Shown: positions 44,684 to 57,299, counted from the stretch's first letter. The stretch: 64,000 nucleotides of DNA from Perognathus longimembris pacificus (GCF_023159225.1 NC_063176.1:33211786-33275785), one strand, 5' to 3'. Notes: generated from the letters alone by a model not told the origin. Made by a program: numbers and translations.

Positions 44684-45945
44684 CTCTAACTCCAAAATGC
44701 TGAACATAATGTTTACTTAATATCAAAAATATTTGATAGCTTTTTCCATTTTTAGCTCTTGTTGAAATGGTTGTTTGGTTATTTTTTCTTTCATGTCATC
44801 AAATAGTTGGTCAAAACACTATTAAATATACTACTTTACTTAACTCTTGGAAAAAAAATCAAGGGTTGGAAACATAGCACATGAAGTAATAATTGTCATT
44901 TGCTTTTCCTGTCCATTTTCTTACACAAGTACGATTTGTCATATTCACTGTGTGCTGCTCCTATCAATTAAACTACTTAGAGGCTTGTGTATGTAAAGCT
45001 GTTTTCCTTATCTAGATCAAGCTACATCAGTTTTCTCCACTAAGCATAGAAGGAAAATAAATTTCATTTTGAGTATAGGTAAATGGTACATTCTTTTAAA
45101 TTATTCAGAGCTCAGAAACTTGGTAGATTGTATTTGAAATACCTAACTTGAATGGAAAGGACCATTAAATAAATATAATTTAAATTTTAAATTTAAGAGG
45201 AATATAGTTTATATTTTACTTGGCATAGTTTATTAATATCTTATAATGATCTATAATAGTTACTTACAAGTCCTTAATCATTGGAGATTTGTTCACAAGA
45301 GACTTGAAAAGAACTTCTAATAATCACAACCGATTCAGAAAGATTATTTTTCCTCCAGTCCTTATATAAACATACAGAAGAAGTCAGTTGATGACTTCAG
45401 AATGAGAAACTTTTGTAAGAATGATGAGTATTCCTAAAATGAAACCTATACAGAAAATTCAGTAATATTGAGGAATATATATGAATATTAAGATATATGT
45501 CTCTGTATAACACATAAATATATTGTAGGAAATATATCATATGAAATGTATATATGACAAATACATGAAACCTGAAAGCATATATATGTGTGTATATGTA
45601 GATATATGTGCCACATGAAATATATGAAGTCTGAGGGTATTTATATTGATGAAACAGGAATCAATAAAATTAAAATTTAAACATGTATTTTAAAATGTAA
45701 TTTAGTACCTTTTAGAAAAATACTCACGAGAGATTTTAACAGAGCTATTCTGATCTTGTAACACAGATCATAGACTACCTTCTGTAATTATATTTTATAT
45801 CTAAACTTCTCAACATATATGGAGAGAGGGAGTGCAAAAGTTAGGTAAATGGAAATAAATAAAATTTGAAATAGGACATTTGCAGAAAAGAGAAAACATT
45901 TATTAACTTTTAGTTTAATGTAAATGGAATTTGTAAAAATGAATT
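44684..45945. other. Unique AT-rich stretch
   Basis: No gene supported. ATATATG-rich low-complexity sequence at 45470-45640. Confidence 0.5.
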
Positions 45946-45946
45946 A

Positions 45947-46132
45947 GGGCAGGGAATATGGCCTAGTGGTAGAGTACTTGCCTCGCATACATGAAGCTCT
46001 GGGTTCAATTCCTCAGCACCACATATATAGAAAAAGCCAGAAGTGGTGCTGTGGCTCAAGTGGTAGCGTGACAGCCTTGAGCAAAAAGAAGCCAGGGACA
46101 GTGCTTAAGCCCTGAGTCCAAGCCCCAGGACT

Positions 46133-46162
<30 letters not shown>
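45947..46162 (+). mobile_element. ID-like dimeric SINE with (AAAT)n tail
   Basis: Both monomers are complete: TATGGCCTAGTGGTAGAG A box, GGTTCAATTCC B box and right monomer GCCAGAAGTGGTGCTGTGGC. The tail has become an AAAT microsatellite (46135-46162). Confidence 0.9.
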
Positions 46163-46163
<1 letters not shown>

Positions 46164-46221
46164 GAAGGCATATTGAACTTAAAACTAGATGTTATTTATT
46201 TAAACACACAAAGGTTTCTTG

Positions 46222-46445
46222 CTAGGTGCTAGTGGCTTACATCTGTAATCCTAGCTACTCAGGAAGCTGAGATCCAGGGATCATGGTTCAAAGCCAGCCT
46301 GGGCAGGAAAAGTCTATGAGACTCCAAATTCACCACAATAAGCCAGAAGTGGAGGAATGGATCAAGTGGTAGAATGTTAGGAATGTTAGCTTTGAGAAAA
46401 CATGCTGAGGGATAGAACCCCTGCCCCAAGTTCAAGACACAGTCC
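46222..46445 (+). mobile_element. B1-type dimeric SINE
   Basis: Left monomer: GGTGCTAGTGGCTTACATCT, TAGCTACTCAGGAAGCTGAG. Right monomer: GCCAGAAGTGGAGGAATGG with a short internal duplication (GAATGTTAG twice). It ends CCAAGTTCAAGACACAG. Confidence 0.85.
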
Positions 46446-46473
46446 CCTAGTCCACCACCCCCTACCCATCCAC

Positions 46474-46479
<6 letters not shown>

Positions 46480-46525
<46 letters not shown>
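46480..46525 (+). repeat. (AG)n microsatellite
   Basis: About 23 perfect AG units just downstream of the SINE. Confidence 0.95.
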
Positions 46526-46527
<2 letters not shown>

Positions 46528-46877
46528 CAGAGACAAGGTTTCTTATAAATTGGGTTTCACAAGGGATTGACATCTGTATTTTTCTTTTATGAGTGCCTTA
46601 ACAGTTCAAACTATCAACGGAAAGCATGGAAAGAAAGAGGAGGAAATGTCACATTTATTTAAGTCTAAGTAGTGTAATTTCCATATTTAAGTGGATCGTT
46701 TGTTCACCTTTGTATTTTTTTGATCACTGACTTCCATGAATAAGAATTCAGATTAATCTCATGGTTAGTTTGATTTTATTGTCAGCTTGTATATTTTAAA
46801 AGAAATATTTAAATGTTTAACTATCTAACCAGGTGAATAACTGTCATTATACATGTTAAATACGGATTTGTTTACTT
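46526..46877. other. Unique AT-rich stretch
   Basis: No gene or repeat supported. Confidence 0.5.
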
Positions 46878-46955
46878 TGGTAATACTTGGGTTTGAACTT
46901 ACTTTACACTTGCTTGGCAGGCTCTCTACTGCTTGAGCCATACTTCTATCCCTGT
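46878..46955 (-). mobile_element. ID/tRNA-like SINE relic
   Basis: ATACTTGGGTTTGAACTTAC, ACTTGCTTGGCAGGCTCTC and TACTGCTTGAGCCATACTTC follow an ID-type monomer on the minus strand. Confidence 0.55.
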
Positions 46956-48777
46956 CTCTGTTAGTTATGAACAGTATACAATTGTTACAACAGTATATAA
47001 CTATCAATTTATTCTTCAGTAGAACTGCATGTCTGCTGCTTGACTGTTTTCTAATACTGTATGCAGATTGTATATGTCCATTATGTGGAAAAGATTAGAA
47101 CTGCTATCCTAAACATCATTGTTTCTCTTTAACACATGGGTTTCAAGATACTTAGGAATTTTATTCTTGAGAAAAATATAGTATCTATGTAAATAACGGA
47201 CTGCTAGCAAGTATGCTAGTGTTCTTTATCCTATCTTATCTGAGACATATATCAATTCTATACCTTTATGGCATTCTATACTTTAGGAAGTTGTTTCATA
47301 ATCTTTTATAAATAAGGTTTATACTGAATTTCTTGAGTATGTGAACATAGTAAAGCACCAGTAATTTTTTGTTTTGTTTTGTTTAAAGATATTCATTTTA
47401 TGTTCTATTGTTTTATGGTAGCAGCTAAGAATACAATATTAAGTATAGTAATGAAACCTCTGCAAGAAAGGGTACAGTGATCAATTAATCATGTCTTCCC
47501 TGAATCTAAGAATTAAAATGTAGTACAAGAAGTTACAATACTGTTCATCGCAGATGGTTTTTACTTACAGCAGAGTCAGAACTGTTTGATAAATACCCCA
47601 AGTGGTATATTTGGGCTCAATAGATGGATAAAGTACTTAAGATCGGATAGGTTTGAAATTTGAATCTAATATGGGAGTTTCTGGATCAGATGAATTTCTT
47701 GACATTTTTACTGCATAACCAGTTAGGCAAGTGGTTGAGAAACACTATAGGCACCAATTCAATGGTTTAACATTTTAGAAGCTGCTTTGATAGAATGAAC
47801 AAGATTTGGCTAATAAATTAATTTGAAAGTAGGGGAGAATTATCTGACATATGAGGATACTGTTTAAGATGTCCATTTTAATGAACTTGTTCAAGTTTGT
47901 CTGACTTAAGTCTATAAAATATTTAAAGGATAATAAATAATTTTAAGGTATATACTTAAAGATATTATGAAATTGTAGAAAATGAATCTCCCTTGACTTA
48001 TTAAATAATACTCCCGCTACCTAACAGATTACTGAAGTTATCCAGTTTCTTTCTCTCTTCCTTTTCTTTAGCTAATACACCAAGTTCTCTTGGTTTCTAA
48101 TTCAGTCCTGAATCTGCCCTCCTAATATTTCTCTGATCTATCATAACCTTGCTTTCTGATCCTCCTTCCATCCTATGATCTTATTACAGGTATTATTAAT
48201 TCTTTTTATCAGAGAATATTTTCTTCTGAGAAACATCATATCATGCCACTTCCCTTTTTAATACACTTCAATAGTCCCTTGGTCAGCAGCATAAAACTCA
48301 AGCTTCTTATTTTTCCCCCAAATCTTTAAAATAGCCATTAGTGCTTTTCTCTGCTCTCACTTATTTTCCTTCATCTGTATGCTTAGCTGTACTGAATGTG
48401 TTATCTGTTAGGAGATTGTTGCCTTTTTACAAATAAAAAAATTGGCAGTATTGGATATGACAAAAAGTAATCAATTGTTGGTGCATTTTTGGATGTTGGG
48501 ACAACAGTAATTTCTGAAAAATGTCTTATGAGAGAAAAGATCTACAGAGCACTCTAAAATGTTTGCCAAATTAATAGAAAAATTAAACTGTCATCACTTA
48601 AATGGGAGAGATTAAGTTTGGGGTAGATTTGAAAGAGAAGTTCAGGAATTCAGTTTTGGAGATACTAAATGTGAGAGGTCTAGAAGTCAGACATATCTAC
48701 ATAGTCCTAGAAGTCTAAATTTAATTATGATTTTGTAAGTTGTTGAAATGTACTTCCAACAATTTGATATTTATTTC
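46956..48777. other. Unique AT-rich stretch, about 1.8 kb
   Basis: No gene supported. A GTTTT short repeat lies near 47366-47387. Confidence 0.5.
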
Positions 48778-48789
48778 TTAAATGCATTT

Positions 48790-48983
48790 TTCTTGCCAGT
48801 CCTAGGGCTTGAACTCAGGGCCTGGATACTCTCCCTGAGATGCTTTTGCTCGAGGCCAGCACTCTACACCCTGAGCCACGATGCCACTTCAGGCCTTTTC
48901 TGTATATTTGGTAGTGAGAAATTGAACCCAGGGCTTCTTGCATGCTAGGCAAGCACTCTACAATTAAGCCACATTCCCAGCCC
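48790..48983 (-). mobile_element. ID-like dimeric SINE with exact 12-base TSD
   Basis: Older minus-strand copy (GCTTGAACTCAGGGCCTGG, CCCTGAGCCACG, ATTGAACCCAGGGCTTCTTG). TSD TTAAATGCATTT at 48778-48789 and 48984-48995. Confidence 0.9.
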
Positions 48984-48995
48984 TTAAATGCATTT

Positions 48996-49045
48996 ATATT
49001 GTTATTGTAAAGGTGATATGTTACAGTTATATGTCAGACTGCATT
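48996..49045 (-). mobile_element. LINE-1 extreme 3'-end remnant
   Basis: TATTGTAAAGGTGATATGTT and ACAGTTATATGTCAGAC resemble the last 50 bases of the L1 3' end at 20325. Short, so only a tentative call. Confidence 0.4.
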
Positions 49046-49136
49046 TTTTATAAATTAATGAAGATTCTGATACTTATCAATGGAGAAAGTATAGAGAAAA
49101 AGAAGAGTCCTGGAACTGTTTTCTAACACTCAAGAT

Positions 49137-49312
49137 AGCTGGGCACTGGTGGCTCACACCTGTGATCCTAGCTAGTCAGGAAGTTGAGATCTGAATATCA
49201 CAGTTCAAAGCCAGCCTGATAAGGAGATTCTGTGAGACTCTTTTCTCAATTAACCACCAGAAAGCCAGAAGTGGCTCTGTGGCTCAAGTGGTAGAGCACT
49301 AGCCTTGAGCAG
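49137..49312 (+). mobile_element. B1-type dimeric SINE, 3'-truncated
   Basis: Left monomer GGGCACTGGTGGCTCACACC, ATCCTAGCTAGTCAGG. Right monomer GCCAGAAGTGGCTCTGTGGC to GCACTAGCCTTGAGC, where it stops without the usual B-box half or tail. Confidence 0.85.
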
Positions 49313-49457
49313 TGATCCATTTATTCACATAATTAAAAAACTTCAACTGAACAGTGATTAAAAAAAAGCACCTCACCTCACTTTAGACATATCATTTATA
49401 TAGTCTCACATTCTGTTATCTTATGATTGTCTTACAGATTTGTAAGAAGATAAAAAC

Positions 49458-49560
49458 TAAGCTGTTTGTGGTGGAGCATACTTGTAACACCAGCACATAG
49501 AGGCTAAAGAGGGAGATTCTTAAATTCAAGGCCAGTTTGGACTGTATAGTGAGACTATAT
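49458..49560 (+). mobile_element. Old B1-like monomer
   Basis: TTGTGGTGGAGCATACTTGT, AACACCAGCACATAGAGGCT and TTCAAGGCCAGTTTGGACTG follow the 7SL/B1 order. No second half. Confidence 0.65.
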
Positions 49561-50994
49561 GGCATTATGGTGGATCAAGTAGGAGCCATTGTTTGTAAAC
49601 TATTTTTATGCCTTTTAAGTAGAGATGTCATGGACAGTTTTTATTTTTTCTGATGTGTATGAATTCCAATGTCTTCTTTTATGTCTCTTTTTTTCCTCGG
49701 GATGAGAACTAAAGATATACATACAAAATATTTATGGTAGAAATCTCAACAAATTTTTACTGATGAAAAACACACATCTGTTTTCATTTGTTTCAGAACC
49801 TTTTTTTGGTTTCTTAGAGGTACCTTCACTTATATCATCAGCCTTAAATGCAAAGAACCATGTTTTATTGATTTATAAAATAATATGATTCAAATACATT
49901 ATGGATTTCTAAATTGCTTCTATTTCTGTGCCATGGCTTTAATGTGATACTTTATTGGCCACCATAATTTCCCTAATGATTTTAGATTAATTCACATTTT
50001 CTACCTGAAATCTGAATAATCTCAAATCCTGTTCTCAGATATTAGTTCAGAGACTAGCTAGTTTGCTGAGTGCATAGGTCCTAGAAAACTATGCTGTGAC
50101 TAACAATATATAGTTAATGGAGTAATATTTTCTTCAGTGCCTTAAGGTAACTTTGTATTCATTTTTAAATACTCATCATCATGCCATTCATCCTTAGGAC
50201 TACTTTTATTTAGGCCACCCTTTGGGGCATGAAATGGAGTCATAAAATTAAAAATAATATCTCAACTGTTCTAAAGCAGCCTCTTCATCATGTGTCTAAG
50301 GGAGCACAAAATCCCAAGACTAAGGACTTCTGGTTCTAATCCTTTTACAGTAATGAATTATTCCTATTATTGATAGTGTTTAATACTAGTACTTTGGTAT
50401 TAAAATTGTCCAGTCTTGGAGCAAGGTTCTTTATAGCTGCTCTCAATCTTGTCTCTGCCGGTATATTTTTAAGACTAATTTCTAACAGCATTGCTGGGCT
50501 AATTAAATGATAGTGGAAAAGCATTTTCCATCATTATGGTTGGGACAGGACCAGTAAATCACTACAAGTACAAATAGGAAGCTCTGTCTTAATATCATTA
50601 GGCAGAAGGCCCAGGGAAAGCTCTTATCAGTCAGACCCTGATATTTAATGAGTGTACACATTAGTTTGTTCATAATGGTCAGGACAAGTTCTGGAAGCAA
50701 GCATCTCTGTCATCTGAGATGTTTGTAATCTCACCTGTGCATGTGAGAAAACAGGACTTATACATTCTAAATTTGACAACATGCACATTCTCTATGAAAA
50801 ATTATTCCAGGAATTGAATTCAGTTATACTTTGTAAGTGCAGTTCATCATTTAGCAGCATGTATGTAGATATCACTATTTGATTTGTATTGGCAGAACTG
50901 AAGACAGATTCTTGAGGTCACTGAATTGGGCAAATTATTGATGGGTGTGGCATGTACTGTCTTGAAAATAACATCAGTGTTCTCCATGTGTTCT
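49561..50994. other. Unique stretch, about 1.4 kb
   Basis: No gene or repeat supported. The part at about 50440-50700 is less AT-rich and lacks repeat signatures. It might be worth a conservation check, but I see no coding frame. Confidence 0.4.
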
Positions 50995-51236
50995 CTTTAG
51001 CCTTGATTAAGCTGTGTCACCTTAGGAAAAATAACTTCTGTTCACCTCAATTTACTCATTCTTAGTCAGCTATCTGGATTTGATAATTTAGAATATCATA
51101 GCTCTGAAATTCTATCAGTTTTCCAAATGAGCTTGCTCAGTGTTATGAGTAAACAAGCCTCCATTTACCTATTTTTAAAATAAGATAACTGGATTAGACA
51201 ACTTTGAATCTCATAGCTCTGAAAATTTATGGTCCT
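50995..51236 (+). mobile_element. Two MIR-type relics in tandem
   Basis: 50995-51125 follows the MIR core (AGCTGTGTCACCTTAGG, CACCTCAATTTACTCATTCT). A second block at 51160-51236 repeats the end (CATTTACCTATTTTTAAAAT, ATCTCATAGCTCTGAAA). The shared ATCATAGCTCTGAAA-type end in both blocks suggests a partial duplication or two insertions. Confidence 0.5.
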
Positions 51237-51255
51237 TATAAAGTCGAACATTTTT

Positions 51256-51496
51256 TTTTAATGGTGCTTTTTTTGTTTTTAGAACTTTAATTTTTTTTTT
51301 TTTTTGCCAGTCCTGGGCCTTGGACTTGGGGCCTGAGCACTGTCCCTGGCTTCTTTTTGCTCAAGGCTAGCACTTGGCCACTTGAGCCACAGTGCCACTT
51401 CTGGCCATTTTCTATACATGTGGTACTGGGGAATTGAACCCAGGGCTTCATGTATACAAGGCGAGCACTTTTGCCACTAGCCCATATTCCAGTCCC
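51256..51496 (-). mobile_element. ID-like dimeric SINE with a 31-base 3' extension and two A-tails
   Basis: SINE body at 51306-51496 (minus), first A-tail as the T run 51291-51305, then 31 extra bases (51260-51290) and a second T run (51251-51259). The TSDs AAAGTCGAACATTTTT (51240) and AAAGTCGACCATTTTT (51497) lie outside the second tail, so the extension was part of the inserted copy. Confidence 0.8.
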
Positions 51497-51512
51497 AAAG
51501 TCGACCATTTTT

Positions 51513-53079
51513 GTAGAGGAAAGAAACCTATTCATCTACATTCCAGGTGACTATTATATAATAAATGATATATCACATCACTTTCTGTGTGATTTCTAAT
51601 GAAACTTTATCTTTGTACTTCCTTTATCTCTTGATTTAAACTCAGTTGAAACAATGTATATAAACTATAGGACTATATACAAAATGAAGTACCTTAGAAG
51701 GTCAAGACATTTAGATTTGGCAAGTGCCATGGGGCAATAACAGAGAGTGTGCCCTATGCATGATTTGATTTCCAGTGGAAGTATTTAATCCTTTTTCATT
51801 CTGGACCAAGGTCTCCTTTGTTTACTTGATCTGGAGCAGTGAGATAGATAATTGACATCAATAAACTTCATGTACTTGGGTAGCCCTACATGTGAAGACT
51901 AGAGGTATTTTCCAACAGTAATCCAATAACTGATTGGGAAAGAGGAAGATAGCCCCAATTGCTTTAGAGTTTCAATCTACAAATGCAAACAATGCCCAAC
52001 AGCCAGCAGTGTGAGTTGTTTATTGTCTGGAGTCTCTTATTTGTACAAGAAAACCCTAGAGCTGCATTACATTGACCAGAGCAAAGCCAAGAATTATCTC
52101 TGGTTAGTTCAGTCTTAATGTAGATATGCTTTGGCCATGTCACACTCTGAAATTTTGAAGTTTTTCAGAAAGGAAGGTTAAATTCCCCCCTCCCCCCGAA
52201 ATTCTCTACTTGGAAATTATATAAGCTTCTTTGCCTAAACCTTTGTCAATCTGAGTTTAAAGCAGAAATTAAAGAATTAGAATACAAGTTTACCATGGGA
52301 AAGTAGGTAGAGATGATAAAGTAAACATTTTTGTTATAATTCACTAAAAGCCTTTATGAATAAGAATGAGACAAAAATTGCATTGTATGTTATTGAATAT
52401 ATGTATATATAGTTTTTAAAGAAGAGATGCAATCCAACATAGCAAATCAGAGAGAAGTGTGTGCATATGTTTGTGTGTTCTGTGAGCAAAGTAGATTTTT
52501 TTTGTTTAGAATGTGTTATGTATCTTGCACCATGATGATTCTGTAACTTCTACATGTATGTATTTATAAGGTCCTCATAGTAATCTTTTGTAGCAGTCAC
52601 CTATGCCTTTGTTTTTCTCAAGAATATATTACATAGAAAAAAGGACTTATTTAAAGAAGAACATGTTTCTTTATATGCCCAATTGAAGCTAGAACAGTAA
52701 AATTATATCAACACTATTATAAACAAATGATCACCATTTAATTTCCTGTACTACTTAATTGATTCTGGTTGGAATTGGTGTTTAATTTTTACATTTTTAT
52801 CCTTAAATTCTTTTTTATTATAAAGGAGATGTACAGAGAAGTTATAGTTATATAAGTAAGGTAGTCAGTAGAAAAAAAGGACTTTTTAAATGTAATTAAT
52901 GTTTCTAGTAGATTGTACAATAGAAGGATTATCCTTGTGTTGGCCTAATGTAATCATGTGAGACTGAAGAGCACATCTTTCACTCAGCTGAGGACAAAAC
53001 AGAAAGTCAGAATGATGTGTACCAAGAGAAGTATTCTAAGCATCATTTCTAGCTAGCTTGAAGATTCAGAAGACCATAT
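51513..53079. other. Mostly unique, with an L1 3'-end remnant at 52808-52873
   Basis: The remnant reads TTATTATAAAGGAGATGTAC and GAGAAGTTATAGTTATATAA, matching the extreme L1 3' end on the minus strand. Otherwise no gene or repeat seen. Confidence 0.45.
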
Positions 53080-53343
53080 GAAAACATGAAAATGAACTGG
53101 ATTCTGTCAATATCTGGAGTGAATTTGAAAGCAAGATGCAACCTGGTCCCCATGCCTCCATTCCTGAACACAGCCTTAATAATAGCTGGGTTGTGACTTC
53201 AGGTGATCTTACTCATACAACCCATTAAACCACACTGTGCCTGAACGTTTGAGTCATGAAAACTGTGAAATAGAAAATAAATGTCAGCTTTTATTTTTCT
53301 CTGTTTCTGGTGATTTGTTATGGCAGCCATAGAAAATGAATAC
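53080..53343 (+). mobile_element. Possible MaLR/MLT-type LTR, 3' part
   Basis: AATAAATGTCAGC (polyadenylation-signal-like) followed by GGTGATTTGTTATGGCAGCC and ATAGAAAATGAATACAG resembles the 3' end of MLT-family solo LTRs. The 5' limit is uncertain. No internal coding part is present. Confidence 0.4.
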
Positions 53344-55149
53344 AGCTTGATGTAGATATTATTATCTTCATCTTGCAAATATTATCTTCAAATTATTATC
53401 TTCATCTTGCTGAACTGTAAGGGCACATACCTTTTCCTACTGACTCTATTAATCGCGAAGCGCATGGTTTGTTTGTTTTGTTTTTGTTTTTCAATGGCCA
53501 GTGTCCTCCCTTCTCCTTACAGATTGTAAGAGGAGGCATTCTACAATTAAAGAGTAGAAGGATCAAGTTGAGAGGCCTCTGTCAGGGAGCCACAGCATGT
53601 CAAGAACTAAGATGCTGAGGATAGCAAGCTAAAGGGTTTTGCAACCAGTAGAATCTGTCCCTAGGTAGAGGAAGAAGAGTGGACAGGCAGTGGCCAACTC
53701 TGTTGAGAAGTCAGAAGGGAGGAGCAGAGAGATGATACATTGGACAAGCTGTGGAACTGGTTCCTTGGCACTTTCATTATTTCTGATTTCAGGCATCTTT
53801 TTATTTCAACTTGAATACTATTGATCGATGTGGATGTGATATGTTTTCCAAAACCAACAGAATTTTAAAATATGTTTGGATGACTTCCCAGAATGAGGCC
53901 AGAGAGACAGTAGCTATTGACTCTTCTAGTATCAAAACTATTTCCTCATCACCTCTAAAAATAAGCATCTCCTTCATTTTTCACTATTGCCCTATTAATC
54001 AATATCCTGACTTTTAATAAACCTTTTCCTCCTATTAAAAGCAGCTACTTATTGTAGCCTGCCACAGGGATGGTCGGAAAAGGAATTAGGAAAGGATAAA
54101 TGGAAGATAACCTAACATATAATGGGAAATTATTGAAGGCAGAATAATTTTTTATATTTAATGTCACATTAGTAGTGAATGATTCATGTTGATACACCAC
54201 TTACAGAGTGCATTTTATATGATTTCCAGCTATTAATTCCTTTGTGGATTTTGCCTAGTTTATGTGTCTCTCATAGAGATAGTGGTATAAATCAATATTC
54301 AAGCTGGGATACAAATGGAAGCTCATGAGAAAGTAATGAGAATTGAGAAGATATGGTATTGTGAAGTCATGAGTTAAGGCAAACTATTAAAACTAATTAT
54401 GATCCTTAATGTGGCATTTTGGAGAGGGAAGGCAACCAAATTTTAGACATTAATTCTTTAACGTTCTTCCAGAAACACCTTCTTTGTACTTAATGATAAT
54501 AACAATGAAAAATAGACAAAAATCTACTGAATGTAATGATGTACTACATATACTGACTTGGGAGTCATGAATATCTTAGTCTCGTGTCCTCCTATCTCAC
54601 AAATGACTAATTGGTTGTCTTTACAGTCCAGTGTGGTGTTCAGGGCTTCTACGTTGAATTGAAATAAGAGAGTAAAAATAGGAAGAAGTTTGCATAAATT
54701 GTATCAGAAAAGTGTATGGAAATGATTGACAATATTCAGTACTAGTCTTCTAGGAGGCCAATTTAGTCTTATTTTTCTCTCGACATGTTTTAGGACCTGT
54801 CATGGTTGTTTGTTATTTAGTTGTTCCTTTTATGTTTTGTATACCTTATACTACATAAGTACTTTATAATTTCTCACATGAAGAGGAAGGGACAAAGAGA
54901 AAAAGAAGAAGGAGGTTAAATTCTAACACATGAAACCTTGGAGACTCATTCAGATCACATCCAAACCAGGGCAACTGTCTAAGCCTAGTATTATACAAAT
55001 CCTTGTTACTTTCTGTAAATTTTGACCAAATGTTCAGTTTATTCAAGTGATCTCTGGATCCCAAGTTAAGGAGTATAGGTGGCACTCATAGAAGAGGTTC
55101 TTCCTCTCCTCTTCAACATAGAAAAGTTTAATAGAGCTCTTGTGCTACT
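53344..55149. other. Unique stretch, about 1.8 kb
   Basis: No gene or repeat supported. A GTTTT-type run lies near 53468-53490. Confidence 0.5.
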
Positions 55150-55485
55150 GAGGTTTTTTGGTAATTCTTTTTTGCAGTACTGTGATTTGAAGTCAGGGCC
55201 TCTTTATGCTTTCTAGGCCATTGTACCCTACCACTGGCCCACACCTCTAGCCTTTTTACAATGATTTTTTTTTTCAGCTAGGGTCTTATTTCCTTGCCCT
55301 GATCTATATTTGGAATGTGAGCCAATTATTTCTGGCTTCCCATTGTAGCTAGGATGCAGGCACATATTTCGAATCTCAGCACTTAGGGATGAGATGGAAT
55401 TTTGTGGTCTTTTCTGTCTGGACAGGCCAATCTCAGCCACCCATGTAGCTGGGATTATAGACATAAGCACTAACACTGGCTTGTT
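55150..55485 (-). mobile_element. Old composite ID plus B1 SINE cluster
   Basis: An ID/tRNA-like stretch (TTTGAAGTCAGGGCCTC to CCACACCTCTAGCC) is followed by B1-like fragments (CCTTGCCCTGATCTATATTT, CACCCATGTAGCTGGGATTA). Very diverged, with unclear unit boundaries. Confidence 0.5.
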
Positions 55486-55789
55486 GTGTACTCTTAGACT
55501 TGGGTGTGTTAAGTGTGGTATTAAGTGGTAGCACTGTGATTTTTCCATACATATATTTAATGTCATTTGACCAAAGTTACTCCACTATATTACTCTTTCT
55601 TATCTTCTTCCTCTCCTTACTATGATAGGTCTTTATTGGGTTTCATTATTCTATTTTGATATATGCATGTGAAATACTTTGAACATTTCGCCCCTTCATT
55701 TGACCCTCTCATGTTTATCCTCCCCACTTTTCCTGGCTCCTACTATGAAGCAGTGCCCCTACCCTCTTTTATATCATACATAGCTCTTT

Positions 55790-56112
55790 TAATTGGCACT
55801 GATAGGATTTGAATTGAGAGCCTCATGCTTTCTAGGCAGACACTCCACCACTTGATCAAGGCACCAGCCTTTATTATACATTATTTTCAGGTAGGGTCTT
55901 TTACTTTTGCCCATATCTGTCCTTGAACTATGAAGCTACTACTTATGGTCTCTCACATTGTGAAGATCACAGATGCCATTCACCATATCTGGCTTGTCTA
56001 TTGAAATGGTGGTCTTTGTGTTAGTAGTACAGGCTTGCCATGAACTATTATCCTCTGGGTATCTGCTTCCTGAGCAGCTAAGAGTGCAGACATGCACCTC
56101 CATGCACAGGGT
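55790..56112 (-). mobile_element. Old composite SINE cluster
   Basis: GGATTTGAATTGAGAGCCTC to CAAGGCACCAGCC is tRNA/ID-like. It is followed by two B1-like pieces (AGGTAGGGTCTTTTACTTTT; CTTCCTGAGCAGCTAAGAGT). Minus strand, ancient. Confidence 0.5.
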
Positions 56113-56327
56113 TATAATGTTGGATTTTTCATGCTACGTTTTTTTAACATCTTTAAAACATACAACCTTAAAACATTCTTGTTAGTAATTTAAGAAATAA
56201 TCAACTGGAATTTATGTGAGCAATTCAACTACTGAGCTTTTTTTCTTACTAAAGTTTGGAAAAGGAGTTTCCTTTTCCTCAAATCTTCATCTTTCCCTTC
56301 TTACTTTGTTCCAAAGTTTGTTATCTT

Positions 56328-56330
56328 AAA

Positions 56331-56361
<31 letters not shown>

Positions 56362-56373
56362 TATATATATATA
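56328..56373 (+). repeat. (TA)n microsatellite with a CA interruption
   Basis: TATATA runs with one ACACACA interruption, beside a SINE. Confidence 0.9.
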
Positions 56374-56379
56374 TTTGTA

Positions 56380-56620
56380 TTTATTTTTCCAATAGGCTTG
56401 GACTCAAGGCCTTGTGTTCTCTCTCTTACTTGTGTTATGTTGTCTCTCGCTTACTTGTGTTATGTTGTCACTATGACACTTGAGCTATACCTCCAGCCTG
56501 GCTTTTGATTATTAAATGGAGATAGAATTTCCTGAAATTTTCTGCCAGGCTGTCTTGGAATTATAACCTTCTATTCTAGCTTCTTGATTACAAAGGCCTA
56601 TAATTCCAGTTCCAGTAACA
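56380..56620 (-). mobile_element. Old dimeric SINE with an internal 24-base duplication
   Basis: GGCTTGGACTCAAGGCC, CACTTGAGCTATACCTCCAG and then B1-like CCAGGCTGTCTTGGAATTAT. The block TTACTTGTGTTATGTTG occurs twice in tandem (56420-56467). Confidence 0.55.
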
Positions 56621-57299
56621 ACATCTATGTATCTTTGTTTCTGGACCTGTAATTACAGGGGTGCATATGAGCTACCTTTCTGGTTCTCTACTTTTTTTCT
56701 TAATGATTACATTGAGAGATATTCTTAACCTTTTTAAGACTTCTAATTTGTTTTGAAAAACTCCAATTTTTTAGTAATGAAAAAATTTGTTAAGTTTGAC
56801 AAGCTGTCATTGAAATTGTGTTAGTTATTTTCTCATTGAAGATATTTATGTAGAGGTCTGTTAGTATACATATGACAAATGTACATGTGGGATTTTTTCT
56901 GGCTATAAATTTGCTACTGAGAGAAACTTTTAAATTCACACAGATAGCCAGCCTCATTTCATTTCACTTTTCCTGTGTATAATAGTAGCTTAGAAAAAAC
57001 AATGTATTATGTAAGTATGCCACATTGAAAAAAGTGTCACCTTCTGAATATTTATAAATGTTTGACATTCTCTTAAGTCAAGGAATATTTTTTAAGGAAT
57101 TAGCCTCTAAAGAAATAAACTGTTGTGTAACATTCAAAATATTTTGCATTTATGATTTATCCAATTATAATTCATAAAGGTGGAGGAGACAACTACCTAA
57201 AAATCCTTTATACTCTCTTTTGGGAACATCAACTTCCCTGGCTTTACTAAATGCTCAAGAAGGTGAGAAAAAATTTTGTGTCTTCTATTAGAAGAATTT
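56621..57299. other. Unique AT-rich stretch
   Basis: No gene or repeat supported. Confidence 0.5.
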
